A DNA stretch of 64,000 nt from JABMOV01 sp964654545. Lineage in GTDB: Bacteria > Fidelibacterota > Marinisomatia > Marinisomatales > JABMOV01. Shown here piece by piece: positions 28,325 through 38,366 of the stretch. Positions within the stretch are counted from its first letter, which is position 1. The number at the start of each line of letters is the position of its first letter. The stretch is from contig CAZZIU010000014.1 of NCBI GenBank assembly GCA_964654545.1, forward strand, positions 1 to 64,000, given 5' to 3'. The translations under genes and the position numbers were made by a program. Under the pieces are notes generated by a model that saw only the letters and a program-made list of their open reading frames with translations, searched no databases and had not been told where the DNA came from.

Positions 28325-28347
28325 GGGATGAGCGGAATCCCGTTTTT
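28325..28347 (+). terminator. Weak hairpin/T-run terminator candidate
   Basis: GGGAT (28325-28329) pairs with ATCCC (28337-28341) around a 7-base loop, followed by G and five T. The stem has only five pairs. It lies in the 223-base gap between two + strand units. The same gap has ATTAC-N5-GTAAT at 28269-28283, which could be an operator. Confidence 0.3.
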
Positions 28348-28362
28348 ACTCTGATGGGATAG

Positions 28363-30477
28363 GTGATTTACAACAAATATAATATTCGTGCTATCTGTAC
28401 AATTCTAATTTGTATTTCATCCGTTCAGGCACAGTTTGCACCAGATGTATATGATCAATATACAAGTGTAAATCAATTGGGTCTGACCATAACAAATTAT
28501 GGTGTCCTAGGCAATGATTTAAGACGGATTAATGGTGAGATTTTACCATCATGTAAGTATAAGCAACACTCTGATGTTCTTCGAGAACAGGTTGAGCATT
28601 TTTCATTTGCAGGAGTTTATATAGGTGGTATTGTAAACGGAGAGCGACGTGTAAGCACATCCATTATAGATGGTCAATTCGAATCCGGTACAGAAGGGTT
28701 TGAGTTTTTTCCTACTTCTGGAATCGATATACGTTCAACCATTTCCACTACTTCAGAGGATCCCATATCACAATATTTTGATACATCAGCAGTATCCCAT
28801 CAGGATATGATTATAAATTTTCGAGATTATGGACAGGTTATCCCCAATCATGAGCCATTAGGCATCGATGTTCACTTGGAATCCTATTCCTGGAATTTCA
28901 ATTTTGCAGATGCATTTGATATTTTAAGCTATACAATTACTAATTCATCGCAGGATACGATTAGGGATATATATGCAGGAATATGGGTTGATGCGATTAT
29001 TGTCAATCCAAACTATACAGATATATACAACGGCGTAAGCAGACCGTTTTATTATCATCTTGACGGGTTTGATGAATCATCTGATGAATCTGGGTTTAAT
29101 CGTGATATTGCATATGTATATGATGCTGACGGGGATGATGGATGGTCGGAAACATACCTTGGAATAAAAAGGCTTGGCGGGAATGTTCCTGCAAAATATC
29201 TCAATTCTCATTATGGCCAGTGGCTATGGAGTGGTTCATCATCAGAATACCCATCCTACATACAGGCACAAAACGATATAGAGCGCTATGAAATTATGAC
29301 ATCCAGTGTACCAAAGGGATCAGTGGAAGCGCTCTACACTAGTGAAGGATATCCAAATCAACCTAATAGCTGGTTATTCCAGTTATCATCAGGACCATTT
29401 GGAAGTTTACCTTTATCTCCCGATTCTACAAGTTGGGCATTACCACCAGGAGAGTCCTGTAATGTTGTATTTGCAGTCGTTGCCGCTCGCTGGAATGGTG
29501 GCGGAGATGACAGTCCCGAAAGAAGAGAAAATCTTTATATCAATTCTGATTGGGCACAACAAGCCTATGATGGGGAAGATAAAAACCGGAATAATATATT
29601 GGATCCAAATGAAGATGTTAATGGAAATAATATACTGGACAGGTACATATTACCGGAACCTCCACCGAATCCTAATGTCCACGTTCAGGTTGGAGATAAA
29701 TCCACAACAATCTATTGGTCTAATGAGGCTGAAAAATTTATCGATCCCATAAGTCAGAAAATTGACTTTGAAGGATATCGAATCTATGGCGCTCGAAAAA
29801 CGGCTGGAGATGAATCAATAGAATTTACACTTTTAGGTGATTTTGATGTGTTTATTGACAGTATTCTAAATATTGGATATAACACAGGACTTGATGCTAT
29901 AGAAATTAGAGATGAGAATCAAAATCCCGATTCGGTTTTCATTGATGGACAGGTTTATCATTATAAATTTGAAAACACAGGAATCAATAATGGATGGTTA
30001 AGTTACTACTCGGTAACTGCCTATGATCGCGGTGATCCTGAAGCAAATCTGAAAAGTCTGGAAAGTTCAGTTTACTCAAACAGAGTATATGTCTATCCTG
30101 GTACTACGCCAGCGCACCCGGACTCGGTATGGAATCCAACTGTATACCCAAATCCTTATCGCGGCCAGGCAAAGTGGGATGGTTATGGGAATCGACAACG
30201 AATGATCTGGTTTCGTCATCTCCCGAAACAAGCCGAAATTAGAATTTTCACACTCGCCGGTGATTTGGTGGACGTGATTCAGCATTCTGAAACATACCGG
30301 GGCGAAGATGTAGCAATCATTGATAGTAGAAAAAACCCCTTAATGAGCGGTGGCGAACATGCGTGGGACCTGATAACCAGATACGATCAGGCCATCGCTT
30401 CAGGGTTATACCTCTTCACGGTGGAAAACACCGAAACGCATGAAATAAAGGAAGGAAAATTCCTGATCATTAAATAA
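28363..30477 (+). CDS. Exported protein with FlgD-Ig/CTD-type C-terminus, unknown function
   Basis: The start is GTG 28363; the ATG nine bases upstream is followed by a stop. The 704-residue product has a signal peptide ending SVQA with Gln at +1. The N-terminal 400 residues are not recognised but contain beta-rich stretches with repeated Y, N and D. Around 403-427 sits a D.NRNN.LDPNEDVNGNN.LDR acidic repeat like dockerin or thrombospondin-type calcium loops. A fibronectin-like part follows, then a terminal YPNPYRG...RIFTLAGDLV...EGKFLIIK domain (about 605-704) of FlgD-Ig/CTD type. It is 17 bases upstream of the multi-OB gene and probably cotranscribed. It is likely a T9SS surface protein. 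Confidence 0.7.
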   Translation: MIYNKYNIRAICTILICISSVQAQFAPDVYDQYTSVNQLGLTITNYGVLGNDLRRINGEILPSCKYKQHSDVLREQVEHFSFAGVYIGGIVNGERRVSTSIIDGQFESGTEGFEFFPTSGIDIRSTISTTSEDPISQYFDTSAVSHQDMIINFRDYGQVIPNHEPLGIDVHLESYSWNFNFADAFDILSYTITNSSQDTIRDIYAGIWVDAIIVNPNYTDIYNGVSRPFYYHLDGFDESSDESGFNRDIAYVYDADGDDGWSETYLGIKRLGGNVPAKYLNSHYGQWLWSGSSSEYPSYIQAQNDIERYEIMTSSVPKGSVEALYTSEGYPNQPNSWLFQLSSGPFGSLPLSPDSTSWALPPGESCNVVFAVVAARWNGGGDDSPERRENLYINSDWAQQAYDGEDKNRNNILDPNEDVNGNNILDRYILPEPPPNPNVHVQVGDKSTTIYWSNEAEKFIDPISQKIDFEGYRIYGARKTAGDESIEFTLLGDFDVFIDSILNIGYNTGLDAIEIRDENQNPDSVFIDGQVYHYKFENTGINNGWLSYYSVTAYDRGDPEANLKSLESSVYSNRVYVYPGTTPAHPDSVWNPTVYPNPYRGQAKWDGYGNRQRMIWFRHLPKQAEIRIFTLAGDLVDVIQHSETYRGEDVAIIDSRKNPLMSGGEHAWDLITRYDQAIASGLYLFTVENTETHEIKEGKFLIIK

Positions 30478-30494
30478 AGAAACAGGAGCATAGA

Positions 30495-33400
30495 ATGAAA
30501 ATAAAAACGTTATTAATTCTTTTGGTTCTGGTCTCCGTATCCTTTGGACAGGTGCTTACAATTGGAGAAGCGCGGGCAATGGATGTGGGCGATACAGTTA
30601 CCGTAGAAGGAATTGTCACGACTCCTAGCTGGTCAACCGGTTATACGAGTTATCAGATTCAAGATGAAACAGGCGGATTGAATCTGTTCTATTACAGTCA
30701 GTATGTGGCACTTTCCATGGGGGATTTGGTTCAGGTCACCGGATACATTGAGTTGTACAACGGCTTATTGGAAATTATTGCCCTTGACGCTGCATCAATC
30801 TCTATCGTCAGTTCGGGGAATGCATTACCAGAATCGCAACCATTGACACTATCCGCCCTCCTGAGCGATCCCGAATCATTCGAGTCTGAACTGGTGACAA
30901 TATATAATGCATCTGTTACGGGTGGTACCTGGCCGGCAGAAGGAAGCAGTGCCACGCTTCAAATTTCAGACGATGGTGGAAGCAATCAAGTTGATTTACG
31001 AATTGATAGTGATACGGATGTTGATGGAAGTACAGAACCGACATGGCCCATGGTGATTACAGGAGTTTTGAGCCAATACGATGGATCTGCTCCTTATGAT
31101 GAAGGTTACCAGATTATGCCCAGAGCGTTAACCGATATTGGTGATCCACCGGCTGGTGTGTCCACCATGGCTGAAGCACGCGCAGATTCTGGTGGAACCC
31201 ATACGGTAAGAGGCTTTGTGAACACTCCACCCTTTGCGTTCTCCAGAACCGATGTGGGATTTCAAGATGCTACAGGTGGATTAAATCTCTTTGTCTATAG
31301 TCAATATATGTCTACCCTTGAAGTTGGTGATTATATTGAAGCAACCGGTACCGTTATGGATTATAATGGGAAACGTGAACTAAGCTGTGCTGATACCACT
31401 GCAATCACCATCCTGTATAAAGGATCAACAGTACCACCTGCAATGACTATGACAATCTCAGAAATATTAGCGGATCCGGAGACAATAGAAGGCATGTTGG
31501 TAAAAGTATTAAATGCCACCTATTCTGGAACCTGGCCAACGGGTAGCGGTAGTTTCGATTTGATTGATCCAACCGATACAATGGCCGTATATATTGACAG
31601 CGATCAACCAATTGCCGGAATGACTCCACCCACCGGTGCGTTCAATTTGACCGGATGGTTGGGTCAATATTATTCTCATCAGATCATGCCGCGCTATGAA
31701 ACGGATGTGGAAACATTTGAAAATCAGGCACCTGTTATTGTAAATGTTAGTTATTCACCGTCACCGGTTTACGATGGGGATGATGTGACAATTACAGCTG
31801 AAATAACAGACGACGGAAATTTTACTGCCACATTAGTATATGATGCTGGAGCTGGCGCAGTTGAAGTTGGTATGACGTATGTATCCGGGGATATGTACGA
31901 AGCTGTTGTGCCCGGTCAATCCGCTGGAACAACGGTGACCTATCACGTGTCTGTAGATGATGGTGATTTGGTTACTGTATCTGATGATTTATCTTATTTG
32001 GTATTATCCTCTGCAGGTGGAACAGTACCAATTTATGATATTCAATATTCGGAAACCGGACCATCTCCTTTGGATGGAAATGAAGTGACCATTTCGGGTA
32101 TTGTGACGGCAGAATTCTGGGGTAGTTCAAGCAATCGGTATCTTTATGTTCAAGATTCAACAGCGGCCTGGTGTGGGATCTACGTGTTTGAATATAGTGG
32201 ATGGGACAATTTTGATTTTAATTCATCCACAGGAATTGTCCATTCAGTGGCCGAGGGTGACAGTATTTCTCTTACTGGAACGGTCACAGAATACTACGGT
32301 GTTACGGAAATAACCGATGTTACTCAGGTTACGATTTACGGTGAAGGAACTGTTCCGGATCCCATTGTGGTTACACCTGGTCAGGTTAAAACCGATGGTA
32401 CAGAACAGGAAGCCTACGAAGGTGTATTGGTAAAAGTTGAGAACGTGGTTATTGCTGAAGAAGCTAATAACTATGGTGAATGGTTAGTTACCGATGGCAC
32501 AGACACATTAAAAGTAGATGATACCTGGGATTACTACTATTGGGGAAGTATGGGTGATACGTTGGCAGAAATTGTCGGTGTAATGGACTATTCATATAGC
32601 GAAGCCAAACTCCAACCGCGTCTGGCCCGCGATGTTGTGGAATCGGGTAATCGTTCACGCATTCAGCGGATTCAACACGTCCTTTACAGTGATCTATTGA
32701 AAACTGGACGGTTGGGTTCTGATGGTACGATTGATCATTCATCTGACATGTCGTATATGAATATTAATCCAGGCGTGGACACTACCTTTGTACAAATCAA
32801 AGGTATTGTAACCATGCCATCCGAGCTGGGTTACGCAGGAGCTGGTGTGAAAGTGATATACCAGGATATTCATGGTGGACCATGGAGTGGTATTCTTTCC
32901 TATGATCCGGATTCAAGTGCTTTTCCAGTCCTTTGGGAGGGCGACACCGTAGAGGTAACCGGTTATATTTCTGAATATGTTACCGACCACGCAAACATGA
33001 CAGAACTATTTGCAACCGATGTACCCAATGTTGTTGGATTTGGTAGTGGAGAACACAGAACCGGTATCCCAGATCCGGAAGTAGTGGAAGCAGGAGATTT
33101 ACGTTGGCCTGAAACCGCTGAACAGTGGGGCAATGTGTTTGTCCAGTTAAACGACCTTACCGTCACCGATGTAAGAACGAGTAATACTAACGAAGGAATG
33201 TTCTCAGTATCAGATGGTACTGGTGAAGTGTGGATAGATCATGATTCTTGGGTCTGGTTCGACTGGTGGGAGTTGTATGGTTCTCCAGCCGTTGGCACTC
33301 AAATAGATTCCATCTATGGATGGGTTTATCACCATTTCCATACCTACAGTGATTCAGGTGTATCCACTTACAAAATCGTTCCACTTTACGAAGAGGACAT

Positions 33401-33722
33401 CTATTTCACAGATGTATCAAACGACGATGTGAGTGTACTTCCTGATGAATATGCATTGCATCAAAACTATCCGAATCCTTTCAATCCTTCCACACAGATA
33501 CAATTTGATGTGGTATCGGACAGTAAGATAAAATTGGTAGTATATGATGTAATGGGCAGGTACGTTCGCACACTAGTGAATGACAATTTGCCCAGCGGCA
33601 AGTATACTGTCACATGGGATGGTAAAAACAACGCCAGACAATCGGTTAGCAGTGGAGTCTATTTTGTTCGTATGACAACAAAGGACTTTGTATCTGTTAA
33701 AAAAATGAGTCTGGTCAGGTAG
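30495..33722 (+). CDS. Large T9SS cargo built of repeated OB-fold modules
   Basis: The start ATG 30495 sits behind AACAGGAG. The 1075-residue product has a signal peptide ending SVSFG with Gln next. Four module pairs can be read. A-type modules carry (V.G.VT..)...(QD.TGG.NLF).(GD...TG....YNG..EL), at about 20-110, 233-310, 525-620 and 758-845. Each is followed by a B-type module, (LVK..N.)...(G.YQI.PR...DI)-like. An Ig-like insert lies at about 415-510. The CTD runs from about 985 (YPNPFNP, VYDVMGRYV, SGVYFVRM) to the end. OB folds of this type accompany secreted nucleases, but no catalytic domain is present. A hairpin follows the gene. Confidence 0.78.
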   Translation: MKIKTLLILLVLVSVSFGQVLTIGEARAMDVGDTVTVEGIVTTPSWSTGYTSYQIQDETGGLNLFYYSQYVALSMGDLVQVTGYIELYNGLLEIIALDAASISIVSSGNALPESQPLTLSALLSDPESFESELVTIYNASVTGGTWPAEGSSATLQISDDGGSNQVDLRIDSDTDVDGSTEPTWPMVITGVLSQYDGSAPYDEGYQIMPRALTDIGDPPAGVSTMAEARADSGGTHTVRGFVNTPPFAFSRTDVGFQDATGGLNLFVYSQYMSTLEVGDYIEATGTVMDYNGKRELSCADTTAITILYKGSTVPPAMTMTISEILADPETIEGMLVKVLNATYSGTWPTGSGSFDLIDPTDTMAVYIDSDQPIAGMTPPTGAFNLTGWLGQYYSHQIMPRYETDVETFENQAPVIVNVSYSPSPVYDGDDVTITAEITDDGNFTATLVYDAGAGAVEVGMTYVSGDMYEAVVPGQSAGTTVTYHVSVDDGDLVTVSDDLSYLVLSSAGGTVPIYDIQYSETGPSPLDGNEVTISGIVTAEFWGSSSNRYLYVQDSTAAWCGIYVFEYSGWDNFDFNSSTGIVHSVAEGDSISLTGTVTEYYGVTEITDVTQVTIYGEGTVPDPIVVTPGQVKTDGTEQEAYEGVLVKVENVVIAEEANNYGEWLVTDGTDTLKVDDTWDYYYWGSMGDTLAEIVGVMDYSYSEAKLQPRLARDVVESGNRSRIQRIQHVLYSDLLKTGRLGSDGTIDHSSDMSYMNINPGVDTTFVQIKGIVTMPSELGYAGAGVKVIYQDIHGGPWSGILSYDPDSSAFPVLWEGDTVEVTGYISEYVTDHANMTELFATDVPNVVGFGSGEHRTGIPDPEVVEAGDLRWPETAEQWGNVFVQLNDLTVTDVRTSNTNEGMFSVSDGTGEVWIDHDSWVWFDWWELYGSPAVGTQIDSIYGWVYHHFHTYSDSGVSTYKIVPLYEEDIYFTDVSNDDVSVLPDEYALHQNYPNPFNPSTQIQFDVVSDSKIKLVVYDVMGRYVRTLVNDNLPSGKYTVTWDGKNNARQSVSSGVYFVRMTTKDFVSVKKMSLVR

Positions 33723-33732
33723 TTGAAAACAA

Positions 33733-33766
33733 TGCAACGGGTGTTCTTTGATGAACACCCGTTGCA
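33733..33766. other. Perfect 14-bp hairpin between genes
   Basis: TGCAACGGGTGTTC (33733-33746) and GAACACCCGTTGCA (33753-33766) pair perfectly around the 6-base loop TTTGAT. It starts 10 bases after the multi-OB stop codon. No T run follows on the + strand, so it is not a classical intrinsic terminator. It may stabilise the 3' end, cause partial termination, or mark processing between genes of very different expression. Confidence 0.75.
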
Positions 33767-33783
33767 CTCATAAGTCACACACA

Positions 33784-35574
33784 ATGAATCTAAAACCCAT
33801 GTATAAGTATATTCTTTTGGTTGTGTTATTGTGCATAGTATCCTGCTCTTTATGGGACTATAAAGACAATTCAGATCCCTTGGGCAACCAGTACCCGGAA
33901 ACCTTTCTGACACTGGTTGCAGCGGATACCATCTATGTTGTAATTGAAGATATTCTTGAGGTTATAGATACATTAAATGGGACCACGACCTATGATACAA
34001 TTTGGAATTTCAGCATAGGCTCAGAACCAGCAGACACCATGATTGTTGTTGATACACTGGGTAACGCATTCACAACTATTACCACCAGTCAGCAGCCCTT
34101 GAGTTGGTGGGGCGAAGACCCGGACGGTAACGTGACAGGATATTATTACAAGTGGAATACCGATAATGAATGGAGTTGGACAACCAGCGAATCACAATTA
34201 TTCTACGTACCAATTCGAAAGGCGTTGGACGTATTTAGTTTTTCGGTGCGAGCGGTAGATGATGCGGCAAAGTGGGAGTACGACGAGCCAGTTAGCTCAG
34301 AGATAGATAATGAGTACTTTTCTGATGTGGGTGATAGTCTATATGTATATGATTCACATGATGTGGTATTATCCGAGGGGGACCACCCGGGAATTCAAAC
34401 ATCCTGGGGAGCTGTTCTTAAAAAGGTGAAAGGAACAGAGATATACAAGCTGGTCCCAACTGATACTTCCGATGCCATAGATCCCACCCCGGCAACTCTG
34501 ACATTTCCAATAAGAAATTCACATCCGGAGGTTGAATTTCGCTATGGTAGTAATCCAACTCGAGCTGATCATGGCAGTATTTCCTATACATTTCCCACGC
34601 GTACTTTTATATGGGATGCATTTGATCTGGACGGGAGAGAGACAATTACCTATTTCTATTATGCTTTGGATGATACCTGCGATACCTGTTGGATAACATT
34701 GGACGCTCAAGTCCAATCGTCTGTCACATTTCCAAATTCTTTTTCGGTTTTGACACCCGGTGAGCACACCTTTTATCTAAAAGCAAAAGATATTGCCGGC
34801 GCGGAAAGTCCAATGATCCAATTTCCTGATAGCACAAAAATTGACGAGTGTCAAACATGGATTGTTAAGTCGATAACCGGAAACACATTGCTTGTGGACG
34901 ATTTTCCATTGGATGTGGGCAACGATGCTCAACATTGGTATAGCAATGCCCTGGAATCCATATTAGGAACAGACCAATTTTCCATTTGGGAAATTGGTGA
35001 TGCCTTACCTTACAGTTCAGTTGACGTTCTGGCAACGTTGTCCTATTTCGATAATATAATATGGTACACAGCATACACACAGAATGAAACCTATAATGAT
35101 GCCAGTGCAAGTATATTAAGCTTTGTGCAAAATGGTGGGAATTTCTTTATTAATGCTACTGAATTAAAGGACACTTCGTTTGTCTGGTTTCCAATCCAGT
35201 CTCGCAGTGTGATAAACCCGAACGGAAGATTTTTCCCCAATCGCATAATCGCTTCACAAGTTCCCGGATTAGATAGTCTGGTTACATCCTTTACGATCGG
35301 TGTGAGAGTAAAGAGTTTTATTCCGGATAGTTCACAATTTGCAACAATTAAAGATTTGTACCACCTATCTGAACCTATTTCGGGTGATGGTTGGACTGGA
35401 ACTCCCAATGTTTGCAGTCTAGGTCAGTTGCCGGTTCCGCCAAACGGAATCTCTGGAAAGATAGTTTTATTTTCTATTCCGATGCACACGGGAGCAAACC
35501 CTACAATGGAGGGTGGCGAAGGATCAGGCGCACACCTATTGGAATACCTGTTGACTCAGGAGTTCATTGAATGA
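33784..35574 (+). CDS. Large lipoprotein with Ig-like and ThuA/GATase-like parts, unknown function
   Basis: The start is ATG 33784 (ATG 33799 is also possible). The 596-residue product has a lipobox LCIVSC. An Ig/fibronectin-like region contains LSWWGEDPDGNVTGYYYKW, a pattern frequent in large exported proteins of this type, repeated in part near residue 270 (FIWDAFDLDGRETITYFYYAL). A C-terminal alpha/beta segment at about 370-500 (LLVDDF..., DNIIWYTA, ILSFVQNGGNFFINATEL) resembles ThuA or GATase-like flavodoxin folds. It overlaps the TonB-dependent receptor gene by 4 bases and so is probably its surface or periplasmic partner. Function unknown. Confidence 0.6.
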   Translation: MNLKPMYKYILLVVLLCIVSCSLWDYKDNSDPLGNQYPETFLTLVAADTIYVVIEDILEVIDTLNGTTTYDTIWNFSIGSEPADTMIVVDTLGNAFTTITTSQQPLSWWGEDPDGNVTGYYYKWNTDNEWSWTTSESQLFYVPIRKALDVFSFSVRAVDDAAKWEYDEPVSSEIDNEYFSDVGDSLYVYDSHDVVLSEGDHPGIQTSWGAVLKKVKGTEIYKLVPTDTSDAIDPTPATLTFPIRNSHPEVEFRYGSNPTRADHGSISYTFPTRTFIWDAFDLDGRETITYFYYALDDTCDTCWITLDAQVQSSVTFPNSFSVLTPGEHTFYLKAKDIAGAESPMIQFPDSTKIDECQTWIVKSITGNTLLVDDFPLDVGNDAQHWYSNALESILGTDQFSIWEIGDALPYSSVDVLATLSYFDNIIWYTAYTQNETYNDASASILSFVQNGGNFFINATELKDTSFVWFPIQSRSVINPNGRFFPNRIIASQVPGLDSLVTSFTIGVRVKSFIPDSSQFATIKDLYHLSEPISGDGWTGTPNVCSLGQLPVPPNGISGKIVLFSIPMHTGANPTMEGGEGSGAHLLEYLLTQEFIE

Positions 35575-38366
35575 AAATTAAAATCCTGATTCTATTTCTC
35601 CTTGTATACAAGATAATGGCACAGCAAAATGGTTTTATCACTGGGCAGGTGATAGACGGTGAAACAAATGAGCCATTGGTCGGTGTTAACGTATTTGTAA
35701 AAGGAACCTATTTCGGTGCGGCAACAGATATCGATGGATATTATTCTATAGCGAATGTTGCTCCGGGAAGTTATGATGTGGAAACATCCATAATTGGGTA
35801 TAAGCTCGTACTGCAGACCGGAATTACTGTACTTCCAGGCGAACATGTACAACTGAATTTTACAATGGAAAAAACAGTACTTGCACTAGGTGAAGAAGTA
35901 GTGGTACTTGGGAAAAAACCATTGTTTGACGTAGATGAAACATCATCCGTATCTCGTATTTCAGCCGATGACATTCAAAACAAAGTAGTGTCCAGCGTAG
36001 AAGATATTTTATCTGAGCAAATTGGAGTGACGAAACAAGACAATGAAATCCATATCCGCGGTGGCAGGATTGATGAAAGCATGTTCATCGTGGATGGGAT
36101 GTCCGTAAAGGATCCGTTATCTGGATATTCTGGTAATTTGTTTATCAATGCAGAAGCAATTGAAGATTTAGAAATAGTAACCGGTGGCTATGATGCCGAA
36201 TATGGTCAAGCCATGTCTGGTATTGTAAATATAAAATTGAAGGAAGGACGAGATAGATTTGAGGGTGCATTTAAATATGCCAGCGATAATTTCGGCATAG
36301 GAAAGAACACATTTTCTGAATCTATTGATGATCGATTTGAATTTAACATTGGCGGTCCGGCTCTCATCTTTGAAAAACTTCCCCATTTCATTGGGATGGA
36401 CATGCCCGGTAAATTTTCGTTTTTTATCAATGGATACGGAAAGATTTACGATAGCAATTTACCTGTAGCAAAAAAACTGTACCCACATCGAAACTGGAGC
36501 ACAATACCAGGGTTGACTGAATCTCAAACAGATCGGTTACTGGCAAAATTGGCACCAAGGGAAAATAACGATTGGCATGTATTATATAAGTTAACCTGGG
36601 AATTGGATCAAAAACGGAAATTGGCCTTTTCTTATGACATTTCCATGAATATTAATCAGGGCTTTTTCATGCCTCGCGCCTTTTCATCCACGTATTATCC
36701 TTATGCCTACCAAAAAATTCTTGATAACTACAATACAATAACCCGTGAGACCAGGCTGGGAAACGTGAACTGGGTCCATACCCTGAGCACCCAATCCTTC
36801 TATGAAATCACGGTAGGGCGGTTTATTACAATGGAGCATAGTGCTGTCCAGGATCTTCATTGGACAGAGTACGAAGAAAGACTCGATTTAAATCCTATTA
36901 ATTACACGTTAAAAGATGATGAAGGAAATACCCGTATTACCTACGGTGATGAATTTTATGATACTGGTATGTCACCGGAATGGTACGATACATTTAGTGA
37001 CAATTGGCGTATGGATATTGATTGGGTGTATCAAACCCGGACACGCCATAAAATCAAGACCGGCTTAGATCACAATGTATCGGATATCCAGGTTTTGGAT
37101 ATTGAAGAACCATGGACGGGGACAACAGGTTTTGGGGTAAACTATGACAGGTACAAGGTGCAAACATTATTTGGCGCACTTTATCTGCAGGATCGTATTG
37201 TATTTGACGGGATGACACTGAATATTGGAATGCGATATGACTATTGGATGCCTGGTAAATATGTTGAGAATGCATTAAAAGATACAACCAGATCTTCGTC
37301 TACCGAAATCATCAATTGGACGGAGATGAAAGAAACATTCGATAAAGAAACATTTTCCTTCATGGGGTACAGAACCAAAGGTCGGATTAGTCCCAGATTT
37401 GGAATTTCACATCCGGTAACCAATAACGATGTCCTCTATTTTTATTATGGACATTTTTCACAGCTACCCACTTTTCAGTACGTTTATTCAAAACTTAGCT
37501 CAGGTTCACAATCTACTTATCAGGTATTCGGGAATCCCAATTTGAATCCGAAGACAACTGTCCAGTATGAAATCGGGATAAAACACCGCTTCAGTGAAGA
37601 TCAGGTTTTAGAGCTTAAAGCGTATTGGAAAGATATGTTTGATTATGAAACATCGCAGACTATTGTACCGTCCAATCCAAAATTTGCTCACTTGCGATTT
37701 AACATGTATTTCAATGCAGACTATGCGCGGTCGCGGGGAATAGAATTCATACTCAAAAGCAGGGTCTTACCAAATTGGTTCCTGGATGCCAATATCAATT
37801 ATTCGATTGTGACTGGTAAAAGTTCATCACCCAACGACAATTTATTGGTACAGGCAGGAGAGATACGGGAGAAACCGTTGAATGAGAATTTTATGAGCTG
37901 GGATAGACCACTCCAGTTTTTCTCAAATATTAGTTACAACCACCCCAGTAACTGGGGGTTATCTCTTCGTTTGGAATACAATTCTGGCAGACGATATACA
38001 GCATCAATCCCAGGGACAAAGGATTATCCGGATGGGTATATTACTGTTGATGGTGTCCAATACTTTATTGGTACAACAGACGATGATAGACCATATTATT
38101 CCATTAGTAAAATTTCAGAGAAAACCATTGATTTAAAATTGTTTAAATCCTTTCAATTTGACAGGATAAGATTGAAAACATATTTGGAAGTCGAGAATCT
38201 TCTCAATTATGAAATTCCTAGGAGAGTCAATCCATTTACCGGAGAGGGTTTTGGACCGGGTGAAATATTTTCTTACAGTTTATTGGACGATCCAAATCCC
38301 AATTATGATCCATCAAGAAATCGTCAACCAAGAACCACTACTTTCGGAATCCAGGTGTTGTTTTAA
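35571..38366 (+). CDS. TonB-dependent receptor with carboxypeptidase-regulatory-like N-domain
   Basis: The 931-residue product has a signal peptide ending KIMA with Gln at +1. A CarboxypepD_reg-like Ig domain spans about 22-100 (GQVIDGETNEPLVGVNVFVKG...ATDIDGYYSI). A plug domain spans about 110-225 (IRGGRIDESMFIVDGM, EYGQAMSGIVNI), and a barrel from about 230 ends TTTFGIQVLF. This is the SusC-like layout, but no SusD-like gene is next to it. It is coupled at the start to the ThuA-like lipoprotein and at the end to a PorV-like protein (one-base overlap). The substrate is unknown. Receptors of this type import large or scarce nutrients using TonB energy. Confidence 0.88.
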   Translation: MKIKILILFLLVYKIMAQQNGFITGQVIDGETNEPLVGVNVFVKGTYFGAATDIDGYYSIANVAPGSYDVETSIIGYKLVLQTGITVLPGEHVQLNFTMEKTVLALGEEVVVLGKKPLFDVDETSSVSRISADDIQNKVVSSVEDILSEQIGVTKQDNEIHIRGGRIDESMFIVDGMSVKDPLSGYSGNLFINAEAIEDLEIVTGGYDAEYGQAMSGIVNIKLKEGRDRFEGAFKYASDNFGIGKNTFSESIDDRFEFNIGGPALIFEKLPHFIGMDMPGKFSFFINGYGKIYDSNLPVAKKLYPHRNWSTIPGLTESQTDRLLAKLAPRENNDWHVLYKLTWELDQKRKLAFSYDISMNINQGFFMPRAFSSTYYPYAYQKILDNYNTITRETRLGNVNWVHTLSTQSFYEITVGRFITMEHSAVQDLHWTEYEERLDLNPINYTLKDDEGNTRITYGDEFYDTGMSPEWYDTFSDNWRMDIDWVYQTRTRHKIKTGLDHNVSDIQVLDIEEPWTGTTGFGVNYDRYKVQTLFGALYLQDRIVFDGMTLNIGMRYDYWMPGKYVENALKDTTRSSSTEIINWTEMKETFDKETFSFMGYRTKGRISPRFGISHPVTNNDVLYFYYGHFSQLPTFQYVYSKLSSGSQSTYQVFGNPNLNPKTTVQYEIGIKHRFSEDQVLELKAYWKDMFDYETSQTIVPSNPKFAHLRFNMYFNADYARSRGIEFILKSRVLPNWFLDANINYSIVTGKSSSPNDNLLVQAGEIREKPLNENFMSWDRPLQFFSNISYNHPSNWGLSLRLEYNSGRRYTASIPGTKDYPDGYITVDGVQYFIGTTDDDRPYYSISKISEKTIDLKLFKSFQFDRIRLKTYLEVENLLNYEIPRRVNPFTGEGFGPGEIFSYSLLDDPNPNYDPSRNRQPRTTTFGIQVLF

